DNA of 64,000 nt from assembly GCA_000499405.2 (NCBI GenBank), contig HG738138.1, positions 2,232,001 to 2,296,000 of the forward strand, in the 5' to 3' direction. This DNA comes from Onchocerca volvulus. Its lineage: Eukaryota > Nematoda > Chromadorea > Rhabditida > Onchocercidae. Every line of letters starts with the position of its first letter. The first letter of the stretch is position 1. The notes under the pieces are model-generated. The model ran no database searches. It had not been told where the DNA came from and saw only the letters and a program-made list of their open reading frames with translations. The position numbers and the translations under genes were made by a program. Below are positions 1 through 13,027 of the stretch, piece after piece.

Positions 1-578
1 AAAAAAAAAAAAAAAAAAGATTTGCAATTAACTTCTTGACAAATAACAGAAAGTTAAGATATCTCAATTAACAATAATTGAAAACAAGAAATAAAAGAAA
101 ACAAATATATATATATATATTCGAATTTTTTTTTTATCTCTCTCTCGCTTACTCTTCATTTTTTTTTTTTTTTTTTTGTTTTTTTTTAAGAACTTTTCGA
201 TAATTGATACATCATTATGAAGGATGAGAAAATAAAATTGAAGAAAATTTAGAAGTGCATGCAAGAGAGCAATATGTAAATAACAAAGATGCTCAATTAT
301 AAATTTGAGAAAGAAAAGAAAAGTTTTTTTTTTTTTTTCAAAAAAAATTAAAAGCTGTAAGCATTAGTTGATAGCCGCATATTTTCTCTATCATAATTCA
401 TGTTAAATTTCTCTTTTTTTTTCATTCATATTTGCACATTTGAAAATTTACTCATCTTTTCTTTATTCTTTCTTTTTTTTTCCTTTTCATCTAACTAATG
501 TATGCAATAAAAAATAATTATAATAATTAATACTATTCTTGCTATTATTATGCCCTATTAATCCCAATAATGACAGTA

Positions 579-875
<297 letters not shown>

Positions 876-3800
876 GATATTACCTGCCAGAAAACTAATC
901 TATGCTTTTTGGAAGTTTTAGACTGATCACTTGCATCATTATAATCCGAACTGCTATCAAGCAAAATTATTTTTAATCGTAGCTAACTTATTTTTCTCAG
1001 ATTAAAACTAGTTGACAAACGACACCAAGAGGATTTTTCTCCAATTCTCGGGATAATTCAACTTTTCTCTTCATTTTACTCCTCCAATTCTGCTCCTCCT
1101 CCTTCTCAATTATATCACAAAGTCTATGTTCTTTCTTGAGAGTTCATGGATTTCTTTTTTTTTTTTTAGCATATGACAAGTGAATGAAATATTTTTTGAA
1201 ATTCCGAATCTAAAAAAAAAAAAAGCCAATAAGAAAATAAAAGCAAAAAAAAAAAAACTTGACATATTAATTAATTATATAATATTTCAAATAGATACAA
1301 CTTTTGCTCTTCCTGTTTATCTGATCCAATCGTTATAAATCATGCAAGATAAAAATGATTTCAAGTTGAGAATTAACATTAAAATTTTAAATTTAAAAAA
1401 ATTGCTTAATAAAAAAAAATGGACAATCTATTTAAGTATAATTTAAAAGAAAGTTATTTGTTCTGTTTAATCTAATATTATGCTTAATACCATAAATAAT
1501 TTCGAGATTAATATTAAAACGAAAAAAGTTAAGCGAGGAAGAGTGAAGACGAAGCAGAAATCCGACAAGAAATGAAATAATGTTTATAAAAAATTGAATT
1601 TTTAAAATCATATTGCGAATATACCATTTTTCAGCGAATAATATTATTAAGATTTATCTGTAACTCTCTGATATTTTTTCACAGTCTGTAAATTAAAAGT
1701 TTAAATTTTAATTTAATGGTTATTAAATAAATGCATTTTAACTTCTTCCAATAAGTATTTGAATGGATGGTGCCTATTTTAACAAACTATATTGTATGCA
1801 AAATTCTTAAATACATTGAAAAATTCTATTTATATATTTTTTAAACGATTCCAAATTGTTTGAATTTCAGATGGAATAATCGAAAAAAAATGATAAAAAT
1901 TAACAAGGCAGCAAAAAATATGGTCAAAAAATAAGAGAAATTGAATTCTACTCTTATTTTATCAATCGTTTGAAAAATTGTATACTTATAAAATGGAAAT
2001 AAATGAAATAAAATTTCAAAACGTTATAGAAATTGGTGTCATCCCTTTTTTAATCAGTCGTTTGAAAAAAAAATCGCATTAATAAATTAGAATTGAATGA
2101 AATTTAAAAAATGAAAATGTTTTATTTTAATTGAAGCAACAAGCAACGAATAGAAAAATAGAAATGGTAATAAATGACAAACGAAAATAAAAAAAAAGTG
2201 AAAAGAAAGAAAATATAATGTGTCGAGAAAAGAAAAAAGTGCAAAAAAATTTCATAGTTAAAAATAATGCCAAGCAAAACAAATAATAAACAAATAAATA
2301 ACAGATAATAAATGAAACGAGCAAATTAATAAGCAAGAATGGGGAATATTATAATTTGCCAACATCGGTAATGCTGAAATGAAAATAAATTTAATTAATT
2401 CATTATTATTTTACTCATAAATGAAGAATATTAATGAATGAATAATGAATTAGAAGATTATTTATTCCATTTTTCTCTAGAAAAAAAAGAAACTGAATTG
2501 GGATTTAATTTGTTCAAATAAAATGGATAGGCACATGAAAGAAAACTTTTTAAATGTTTAGAATTTTTTGAAACAAACCCAAAAAATAAAGAATTAAGCT
2601 TTTGAAAGTTTTTGTTTTTTTAAAACTCGAATCTAATAGGATGATTTTATTTTAAGTGATTGAAATAATAAATGTGAATTTGAGATATTTCATTTTTCAT
2701 ATTAGTAATGCAACAATAGAATAATTATTGGGACTAAACAAATCATAATGCATAATATTGAAGGAATTTGTCAATATTTTAAAAAGAATACAAATATTGA
2801 TCACATGAAACTCATGAAAATATTATTGATCATTTATATCATTGAATCGTACGGAAAAGTTTTAAAAATCAAGTTACAATTGTTTTTTTTTTTTTTTCTT
2901 TTCTTTCTTTCTTTTTTTTTGAAGAAGAAGAAGAATTTCATTGATTGATTGATACAAAGGAAGAGCAAAGAAAGAAAAAGAAAGAAAATTTTTAAAATTA
3001 AATTTTGAATCATTTAACTGAAAAAATATTTCCCTTTATATTATTCTTCTCTTTTTCCTTTTTTTTTTTCTGATTTTACTTTCGATTTATTTCGATTCTT
3101 TTTAATACATGAAAATTATTTCGAATATTTCTTTCGATAAAAATTCATTAAAGAAAGCGATGAGAATGAAATTGAAATTGAAATTAAAATTGTGGCCAAA
3201 ATTTAGGAAAACGAAATTAAAAAAATTAACAATGTCAGTATTAGTAAAAATCAGTTTAAGAAAAAATTTATGACTAAGTGAATTATTTGTAAATAGAAGA
3301 TAAATGTTTTTATGTGTCAAATTCATCCAGCTAAAACTATCTTCTTTTTGGTGAACAAAATAAAACGCAGTTCCATTTTTTATTTGTAATTGATCATAAT
3401 TAAATAATTCGAAATGTTTTAATTTTAAACTTTAAATATTTATAATCAATTTCGAAATTGGCATTCGGTTTCTTTCATCTTTCTATTTAACTAAAACCTT
3501 TTAATTTTAACTGAAAATTTAGTTTAAAAATTTTCTGTTTTTAAATTTTTTAAACACTGAATTTTTTAACTTAAATCCTCCAATGATCTAGTATTGCTAA
3601 AAATATTTTCACAAAAAAAAAAGAATTTTTTTTTTGTTTTCCATGCTGCACTTTGTGGTACCATAGTTCTTTAGTTTTTGAAAAGAGGAAAAACTTGTGT
3701 CCAATTCATGCGAAATATCTTTTTCATGAAATAACTTGAACTAAAATCAAAAGAAACCACTTATTAAAACACTCAGAATTTGAAATGTACAGAAAAATTT

Positions 3801-4156
3801 TTAAGCTTTAAGTAGTTAAAAGTGAAAGAACCAACAATCACTAAGTATAATTTATAAAACGAATAAGTTGAAATGTAGGCAAAGAAATAAGAAGTATCTA
3901 ATAATGAAATGAAATAAATATAATCGATTTTCTCATTTAAATGCACCGAATTATCCGCCTGTATTGTTTTTCATAATGCCAAAATATATAATAAATTGAA
4001 AATCTCTCATTTTAATTTCTTTTTATAGCACTTTGCGTAATTTGCTTTTATTTGTCAATTTTCATTCTCTCATTTTCATGATTTCATGGGGGAATGATGA
4101 TTCAGTAATCCTTTAAAGCTTAAATTGTTTCCTTTAGAGCAATCAGCCTGAAAAGC

Positions 4157-4197
4157 ATCATCATCATCATCATCAGCATCAGCATCAGCATCAGTTA
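4157..4197. repeat. CAT/CAG-type microsatellite
   Basis: About six CAT units are followed by three AGCATC hexanucleotide units in an otherwise non-repetitive AT-rich region. This is a short compound microsatellite with no associated gene. Confidence 0.8.
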
Positions 4198-5960
4198 GAT
4201 AATTATCCATAATGATGGTTGGAACTCATTACTCAAATTTCCACAAAAAACAGAAATAAGTTTTAGGATTAAAAGGTCAAAACAAAGAATATTACTAATT
4301 TAATGCTTTGAAAAATTTCTATGTAAACTTGTCTTCATCCAAAATATTTCGCTTTATTAGGGAAATGGGACCAATTCTATGAGCATAAAATAAAACATTG
4401 ATTATAATAACCGAATCTATCGAAGTTTCAAATTTATATGAAAAAAATTTCATCTTATTCTGGGAAATTTCTTTTAAAGAATTGTTTTATAAAATCTGTG
4501 CTATCTTTAGCATAATTTTCGCAATTTCAATCTTTTGAATAGCTACAGTTTTTCAAGTTTTTCAACTTTTGCAAGTTGAAAAATTCATTATCTTCATATG
4601 TCATTGTTCAAACCTATATAATTTTAAGTTTTGGGAATTCTAAAAAATTGTATACCAAAAGAAATTTGCATGAAAGAATGATATTCATCCGGTCATTCCT
4701 TATATAATTTCAAGTTTGAAAAATTCAGTCACATGTATGTAATTTTAAGAATATATGTAATTAAATATACTAAAAGTGGATTATCGTATTAATCAGCCAC
4801 TACATGTGGAATTTCGAAAAATCAAAAAAACTTCTAAGTTCCAGTAATTAATTAATCAATACTTTAACTCGTCTCGTGTTAATCATATCAGATGAATGAA
4901 CTTTAAGATGTACACATCAGTTGTACTAAACACTAAATTTTAAGGTTCAGTTTAAAACTGTTCCAACAATCATCGGTTTAAATTTACACTTACATCAAAA
5001 TGAAACATTTAAAAGTTTGAAATTTTACGCATAATATAGATTCATATATTATTTTAAAACTAAAAATCAGATCAATTTTAATACATCTTTTTATACGGTC
5101 AAGATTATTGACGAGATTTAGCCTGAAGTTATCACATAAGTTCAAGTTTCGAATTTATGCGCAGAAACAATAAATACCAATATTGCGATAGTAAAAGTTT
5201 TCATAGTTTAATAGTTTTAATCGTAAAATTTAGGAATAAAAAGTTAAGAAAATATGAAGTATTATCATTCTGATCATAAAATTACAGAATACTATCTAAA
5301 TTACTAATACTAATAAAGATTAAATAAATATCCATGAAAATTTGGCTTTACTGATTACTAACTTCTGAAATACAAATATTAAATGTTTTTCAGTTTTAGT
5401 AAAAATACTAGTTATAAAAATTTCCCGATCAAAAAGATATTCTGTTATTCTTAATCATTACTTCTTTACACAATAACATCAGTCTTGAAAAAATAAAATA
5501 AAAAATAAGAGAAAAAAATGATCAAGAAGTGCTTATCATTTCATTTTATCATTTATAAATTATGATCATTCAAAGATAATATTCGTTTATTGAAAAATCG
5601 TAAATCATTGCAATTATCAATTTATAATTGCTCCTTTCAAGTACTGAAAATGAAGAATATGATAATGAAAAATTTTTGCCATAAATTCGATTAAACAAAA
5701 TATTTATCATTTCATTCCATCTTTTCATTTTTTTGTAAATAATTTGGTGAATTATCGCTATATACTTTTTTATATCTAGTAAAAATATTTCAATAATGCA
5801 ATTGGCATATTTATTCAAATACATAATGGCATACTAGCATTGCATCGTTCAAATAATTTTTTACTCGCATTCCATGTGATAACACGTAGATAATTCCGAA
5901 ATAACAGAGTTTTCGCGCCATTTTAAGATATTCTGAAGAAAGCAGTAAACGTTGTAGCCG

Positions 5961-6625
5961 ATGGATTCAGGGCTATTTGTTGTCCATTTTCTAGATGCAA
6001 TGTTAAGTGAACAACAGCTGGACTTCGTTCATGTATGGGAAGTGAAAAAATCCGCCACATAGTTTTATTGCTGCTTATGTATTTTCCAGCCTAATACTGT
6101 TGATTTTATGGATATATTATATACTGCATTCCTCTCTCTTCTTCCTGATTGCACGCCAGAAATTGTGCCTTTATTCACGTACTTACATCCTGCCTTTATT
6201 CACGTACTTACAAATGTATTTGATCGATTTAACGGAATTACAGTATTCCATGCTTATGTGCGCTTTGTATGTTATTAATAGCAAAGGCGAATGTGGAACA
6301 ACCCAATGGTTATCTACTTCGATGTTACCATTTCGCATTTTATGGCTGCTAATTTACCGTCATCCTCTGTTGATCTTCTTTTGTATAAAGAATATCCATC
6401 GTTTCCTGTAACTGTGTTGGATACTAATACTCGAGGATATCGCTTAGAGTATTTTCCGTCTATCACGCATGGTGAATTTGGATTCAGTTCACCGTAAGTT
6501 CCATGTATCAAATTTTTCGTCACAACTTCATACTTCAATCCGTCAGAACTTCAATTCCTTATAGACATCGAAATCGGGTATCTCAGCGCATATTACATCA
6601 TCGATGTCGTTTGAACCTGTCATAA
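5961..6625 (+). CDS. Uncharacterised protein gene or recent pseudogene
   Basis: I do not recognise the family. The ATG at 5961 has an in-frame TAG two codons upstream. Proposed exons are 5961-6032, 6090-6215 (or to 6203), 6282-6493 and 6565-6625; they keep one frame and give about 152-156 residues. The first part (MDSGLFVVHFLDAML, later PNTVDFMDILYTAF) looks alpha-helical. The third exon is a globular-looking segment (NNPMVIYFDVTISHFMAANL). The last exon is short and basic, rich in H and R, and ends in TAA. Adjacent in-frame TAA and TAG codons lie at 6276-6281. They are removed only if an intron ends at the AG at 6280-6281, with a donor at 6204 or 6216. A closer GT at 6267 would give an implausible 15-base intron. 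A 25-base duplication sits in exon 2. The gene lies just upstream of mos on the same strand. Decay is possible. Confidence 0.4.
6166..6212. repeat. 25-bp tandem duplication inside the 5961 gene
   Basis: A 22-base sequence (TGCCTTTATTCACGTACTTA plus CA) occurs at 6166-6187 and again, identical, at 6191-6212, with period 25. Because 25 is not a multiple of three, the two copies are read in different frames. The duplication would therefore shift any ancestral frame that contained a single copy. Perfect identity implies it is recent. Confidence 0.85.
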
Positions 6626-7582
6626 AAGTGATAGGTAGGAAAAAAAATCAGTGATAATCTGAATTGTAAAGAAACAATTGTCACAATACGACAAACAAAA
6701 ATGCAAGTGACCTTTTTAAATTATGTATTTCAGCACAAAAAAAAGATCAATAATAATTAACTCATTAATAATTAAAAACAATGGTAATTAAAGATCAGTA
6801 ATAATTAAAACTAGTAGTAGTTAAGTTCAATAATAATTAATTAAAGCGATAAAAAAGGAATGATTTAATGTTCCTTTTTCTTTTTTTAACAGTTCGTTCA
6901 ACGTTTCTGATTAAAAAGCAAACATTTACAGAATTATGTATTTTATGCTGGCAATATATATATCCAACATTGTCCTCATCTGCTAAATTAAAGTTTTTTA
7001 TTTCGAAAGTGAATCGAAGAAGAGAAAGAGAGAGAGGGTGAGGTAGGGGGAGGAAGAGAGAAAATGAAGAAAAAAAAAAACTTTCCAATAAAATAAAAAA
7101 GATCACAACGATAAGTTGTTTTAAATGCAATAATACAATGCATTTCAATGCATGATGAAATCAAACGCAATCTAATCTGAACGATTACGAAGTACTAATA
7201 ATTGTTTTAGCTTAAAATTGAGATAATTATTAATGAGAAAAGTGAAATTTTAATCTTTCTTTAAATTTTTCTTTAAAATTCCTTCAAATTAGTTTTTTGC
7301 GATTTTCTAATAAAAGGGGAATTTTTAACTTTTTTAAATTTTTAAAATTCTAGAATTTTTTTTTAAAAAGAATTTTTTTTTCCATCCCGAATATTCTCTA
7401 ACATGTTTTTCATCTCTTTTTTTTCTCGCTTTTTTTTTGCGATTGATTAATTCAATTTCCTATAATCCAATCTTTGTTTTTATATTATGCTTAAAAACAA
7501 TAGATAACAATTAGAAAAAGATCATTAAAATTCGGTAGTATTCGTCATATTTGGATCATTCCAGAATCTTGTCGTGAAGAAA
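6626..7582. other. Intergenic spacer with TAATAATTAA repeats
   Basis: No gene is visible. Between about 6745 and 6845 the motif AATAATTAA recurs about five times with variable spacing. Further right are a GA-rich stretch (7017-7065) and poly-A/T tracts. The region presumably contains the 3' end of the upstream gene and the promoter of mos. Confidence 0.5.
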
Positions 7583-10500
7583 ATGGAATCAACAGGTAGA
7601 GCACTTTTCAACGGATTTTAATTAATTTGGTGAAAAGATTCCTTTGATCTAAATTTGTGGTAAAACTTCGGATAAAAATTATTGTTCAGTTCAGCTCCAT
7701 TGACTTCTTCTATATTGCATGATAAGTTGCAACTTGTTCATGTATATAATATAAATTTTGTAGTTTGGTACTTAAAAAGTTGATTATTGATAATTGATTG
7801 TTAATTATCGGTAATCGATTGATATTGTTTGCTAATAATTCGTTCCTTTTGTTTGATATTTGATAATATCAACGATGAAGAAGATGATATTATTATTGTT
7901 TGAATGCCGTTGTTATGGTTGATTGATAACGTTACAAAAATCTTCAATGTTTGCATTTAACGTATATGAAAGCGAAAATTTTCGTATACTTTATTTTCAG
8001 CGAGAATGCGAAAAACACGTATAAAAACGTGTGATGAAGCATTTTACCGTCCTAATTTCAATCGACAGAAAAAATTATGGAATAATGATGGTAAGAGAAT
8101 TACTACCGTATTCTTTTCTGGTTTTTTTGGAATTCATAAACAAGTTATGTCATGCAAATCGGTTTTCGTAATCAAAGTATTATTCAATTACGTGAAATTA
8201 AATATTCCATCTAATAGCGTAAAATGAAATTAAATATTTTAAATTTCTTTCAACGAGATATCGTAATTGAATTAAAATTCAGAATCGCCAACTAGAATAA
8301 AAGCATGCTGTTCTGTAAAGCATTCGGAAAAAGAAACGATTTATTCGGCAGATAATCCATTTCTGGTAATTCCTTTATAAATGAACTATTCCTCTCACTT
8401 TTTTGAAATTTTAAATTATTTGAGTATTTAAATTCTCCATTTCATTATATTCAAAAATTTGATCTTTTTGACTTGTCATACTTGCAAAATTTCAAAACCA
8501 ATTCTGATATTTATTCGTTTACATTTTAGCTGAGTGATAGATTTCAGTGAATTATTAAATAAAGTGAAATGACTCATTGATATCTTTGATTATTTTTGAT
8601 ATTAAGCGGCATGTTATATTAGAAAAATTCCAAACAGTTACAATATTTGGATCTTACTGTTGATTAATTCCCGAATTTAAAGTCAGATTGCTTTTTAATC
8701 TTCGTTTTTCAATTTTTTCAAGCGGTCAGTCATTATCATTATACATTATATCATGAAATTATATTCGAATTTAAAAATATTTTATTTCTTTAATCTTTTC
8801 AAATAGTTAATCCTTATTTCTACGCATCACATCATTTGATTTCAAGATGTTTTATCATGCTATTTTGCATTCATTTGCAAAATTTGTGAAAGTTTTATCA
8901 TTAATAAAGAAATGTGTAAATAAAAATTTTTAATTTCTCCCATCTTTTTTTCCTTTTCTTTTCTTTTAAGGTACTACCATCAAAGAGAAAATTAAGTAAT
9001 CGATGCCGCGCCTTAATCTTAAGTCCATTACGTTTGCTAAGAGTATTTTCGGAGAGAAGACAACTTTATCAGTTAGTAATTAGTAATATTATATTTAAAA
9101 ACATAAAATTTGATGTGTTATTTATTCTCAGAATTTGTTAAAAATTTATTATGAATGAAAATAATTTTAAAAATATTCTCATTGAATTGCCATTAATTGT
9201 TTTTTAATTATAAATAACGAAATGCTTCAAAAATATTAGCAAATATCATCTTATTTATAATATGCTTACTATTAACAACAAGATTACTAATAAATTTGAG
9301 GAATGAATAGGTAATTAAACTATTGTGAAGAAATTTTCAAATAAAAGAAAAATTTTGCTAAGAATTAGAATAATTGACAGGAAAAATAAAACGGCACAAA
9401 CTGCGACAACATCGATCAACGGCAAAAACAATTATCGAATTGGTTCATTGATTAACACTTTAATTTTTTGAAGAATTTTACTAACGATTACTGTGATCGT
9501 TTATTTTGATAGATCAATGATAAATCTTTTGTAGTAGGATAAATGATCCAAAGAATACATGATTATGTGTAATTTTCTTCTTTGCCTAAAGCTAATTATT
9601 AAATTGGCTAATTTATGCCAACCTAAATATTTAGCATTTTAATTAACACTGGTAAAAACTTAAAATTAAGTAAATAATAATGGATTCTATTCTTGCTATC
9701 TTGGCTTTTTTTTTAAGTTTTCATAATTACTTTCCGTATGTTACAAGCATCATTTTACTATTTTTCTTTCTATTTGATAATAAAATATTCAAGTTTATAC
9801 ATATTTCAAGTAATATATTTGATAAATTCCTGAATTTACCCATCAATTTCAGGCTAATAATTTTAGGTGAAGGCAGCTTTGGTGCTGTATTTCGACATGT
9901 ATACAATAATCGTGATGTAGCAATTAAGCAATTATATCATTGTCGACATTCGTCATCGTCTCATTTTTACTCATTTTGTTCCGAATTGAATGCTTTCCGG
10001 TTACCACCATCACCATACGTTGTTCAAGCTATCGCATTAACGTCATCCGGTATTTGTTTACAGGTGTTTTTCCGGTTTCGCTCATGTCATCCGGATTTAC
10101 TTATAGATATTTTTCTTGTTTCATATTATCCGGTATTTGCTTATGAATATTTCATATTACCTGCTATTTGTTTGTATAAATTTTTTTATAATGTAATATC
10201 AGTGAAGAATTTACAATTATTGATGAATTTATCGGCTGTTCCGATATAATTTCCCAAAAAAAATAACAATGATTGATCCGAAACTTTTTCCATTTTCTTC
10301 ACTATTATTGATTTGTTAGTACGATATTCTGCGATATATTAGTACACTAATCATGATCACTGATGATAATTACAATATGCAGTAATGTTCAGAGCATATT
10401 TATCAGAATGTTTTGCTGCATAATTCTTTTAATTTGCAAGATTTCTTTTTTTAATGAGAAAATTTGAGCTCAAAAATAAATTTCAAATTATTTTCTATAA

Positions 10501-12466
10501 TATTTTTTAATAGAATTTCTGATATTTAATGAACAATAACACATAAAATGTTATTATTTTCTTCAAATATCTTTTTTTGATGTTACCTTTTTTTTTTTTG
10601 AAAAATAAAAAACTTTTCCAGATTGTAACAGAATTTATTGAAGGAAAAAATTTACAACAATTGATTAATGATGATATGTGGCATGTCAACTTTTCGCAAC
10701 GTCTACAGCTTGCTTTTCAGGTAACTTTTTTTTTTTTCTTTTTTTATTTGGATCAATTTTAACATTTGTAAATTTATAATCCTATCTGTTCGTTCAGTCA
10801 TATCTAAAAATCAAAGGAGATTTTCGGTATTAAACAATTACATTCCAATTCAGATCAAAGAAATTGAAATAAAGAAAAATTCACAATTTCTCGATTGTTT
10901 AAATTGCTTAAATTTCACAAAAAAAAAAAAAAAAAAAAAGAAAAATTATTCAGTAGAACAATGCAATTCATCGTTTGCTTACAATTCAATTAACTTATGA
11001 AAATAAGAAAATGTTTCGCTAAGTTCAATTTTTTTTTTTATTAAATATTAAAATTCAAATTAATTACTTGAATTTCGAAGTGTCTATATATCTTTTGAAA
11101 TCATAATTCAGACAAATAGTAATTGCTAAATTATTTGTCGTAATTTTGAAGGTAATAAGTGGTTTAGTACATTGCCATGATCATTTGCTACTACATTTGG
11201 ATGTAAAACCAGCAAATATTATTGTTCATGCAAATGGCAAAATATGCAAATTATCGGATTTTGGTTGTTCAAGAACTGCAACAACTTCCCAAAATGATCT
11301 ATTACTTGCCGGTGAAGAAATAGCAAATGCAGGATTTGGTACCATTACTTATAAGGCACCAGAATTATTAAAGGTTTTGCATATTTCAACAAAATATTAT
11401 CATTGAATTAATTCATTTACCTAACAAAATAATTAGTTAAAAAAGAAAGGTAAAATCTCCGTGGGCGCGAAATAATTTATTTGCTTAAATTTGACTTTTG
11501 ATAAATATGATTAATTTTTTCCCAATGAATAACTTTTTTGGTCAAATATTTTATTTAAAATAAAAAATAAGTTTTATGTATAAAACTTTCCAAGGAAAGC
11601 TGTTAAATTTTTGAAATTAAATTTAAAAACTTTGCACTAATGTTTATCAGATATATCCGATCACCTAGTTGCTCATAAAATACATTTATACGATAATACG
11701 ACGCATTTCAATCTTTTCCCTACAAGAAGTTGCCATGCACCAATTTAGTAAGGACAATAGCGCTTCAACTTTAAAATTCAAGTTATTTACTGGTCATATG
11801 TCAAAGTCATCGAAACATTCTTGTTCTAGTCTTCAGTTGACACTATTCTTCCATCTCAAATCTAGATTATGCTCAAATCCAGAGGTCAATTACTGGAATT
11901 ACAATAGATTAAGGTTGTTGTGCTTCAAATTTCTGACCATGAAATTCATTATTTTAGGGTCAAACTATCACTGATAGAGCTGATATTTATTCCTTCTCAT
12001 TAGTTTTGTGGCAAACTTTGACACAAGAAACGATTTACAGTTATATGCATCCACATATTTTCATTTATGGTGTTGTTGCACGCAAATTACGACCTAAACT
12101 TGAGCTACTCGATTTGCCAAAAAGTTTGTTAACTTTAAAATTTTAATTGGAGGAACAGGTGATTTGCGTGAAAATAAGATATCTTTTTAACTTCATTTCT
12201 TTTCTATATTTTTTTTTTCACAAAAATAATTCCAATTAGATTTAGTTTTTTTTTAAGCAAATATTTTTTCTTCCACCAAAAAATAAATTCAGGCAAACAT
12301 AATTTTGTCATTTTCATCTAAAATAATTCCAGATAAACATAGCAGAACTCTAATTACACTACTCGAAAATTGTTGGTCTGATGAATTAACTAAACGACCG
12401 AGTGCTGTTCTTGTCCAACAAATCATCAAACAATTCATGTCTAATAAAAAATTAATTCTTTCTTAA
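7583..12466 (+). CDS. mos: Mos-family serine/threonine protein kinase
   Basis: Mos is the MAPKKK that activates the MEK-ERK cascade in animal oocytes and supports meiotic maturation or arrest. Nine exons join in phase: 7583-7595, 8001-8090, 8283-8365, 8971-9071, 9853-10063, 10622-10720, 11152-11373, 11958-12123 and 12333-12466, giving 372 residues (vertebrate Mos is about 350). Visible kinase features are the glycine loop GEGSFGAV (about 101-108), the lysine in VAIKQ (K121), HLDVKPAN with catalytic D216, DFGCS (D235), YKAPELLK, and DIYSFSLVLWQ in helix F. Several of these (HLDVKPAN instead of HRDLKPEN, DFGCS, APELL, the helix F motif) are Mos-like rather than Raf- or MAPK-like. The 13-base first exon is the least certain; ATG 8006 in exon 2, right after the acceptor at 8000, is an alternative start. 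An AATAAA lies at 12685-12690. The identity is strong; that it is expressed in oocytes is inference. Confidence 0.88.
10037..10175 (+). repeat. Tandem repeat spanning the mos exon 5 donor
   Basis: The last bases of mos exon 5 (ATCCGGTATTTGTTTACAG) are repeated three more times downstream in degenerate form: ATCCGGATTTACTTA at about 10098, ATCCGGTATTTGCTTA at about 10128, and ACCTGCTATTTGTTTG at about 10159. Spacing is about 30-45 bases. The frame stays open through all copies to 10249. Only the first copy has an adjacent CAG|GT donor, so the later ones are placed in the intron. Confidence 0.7.
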
Positions 12467-13027
12467 AGAAAAAATTCAATCCTAAGCAACAAATCATTTA
12501 CATATATATTTTCATGTAATCATCTCAATTTTAATTCGTAGTCACTGCAATTAAAATGATTAACTGAGCATTTATTTCCTTTTATTTCAACTTATAATTA
12601 TAATTTAATGGATAATCACTAATAATACTATTGTATGCTAAAATATCGTGAATTTGTAATTTTAGTATTTTAATTATAATGTTAAATAAATTTGTCATTC
12701 ATGTATCTATTACACTGTGCACCTATTGAAATCTCAAATTAGAGGGAAGAATAAAGACACATATTATTTACTTAATGCTCAAGAGTGTTCATGAATGAAA
12801 ATAATTGAAGGAATTATCTTTAGAGCAAGTGCGTTAGAAAAGGAGTGGAAAGAAGCATCTGTTAAAAAAAAAAGTCTGTTAAAAACACAGATCTGCTAAA
12901 AACAAAGATAGTCTGTTAAAAACAAAGATGAGGATTATGAATTCGATTTATATAAATTCTGTTTGAACACAGAAGAATGCTTATTTAGCAGCTGACACAA
13001 AATACATTATGTTCGAATTTTTCTAAC
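12467..13027. other. Intergenic spacer with a short tandem repeat
   Basis: This holds the mos 3' flank. At about 12859-12932 a unit of about 17-20 bases (TCTGTTAAAAACAAAGAT) is repeated about four times with small changes. No coding signal is seen apart from the gag remnant that starts to the right. Confidence 0.6.

Noticed and set aside
6314..6538. Minus-strand 74-codon frame opposite the 5961 gene
   Set aside because: It is the antisense of an exon whose plus-strand reading has matching donor, acceptor and terminal exon.
6988..7170. Minus-strand frames with Phe/Ser/Pro-rich sequence
   Set aside because: Translation of a GA-rich and A-run tract; no supporting signals.
9680..10249. 189-codon open frame around mos exon 5
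   Set aside because: The part before 9853 and after 10063 is intron; only 9853-10063 matches kinase sequence and has phase-matched junctions.
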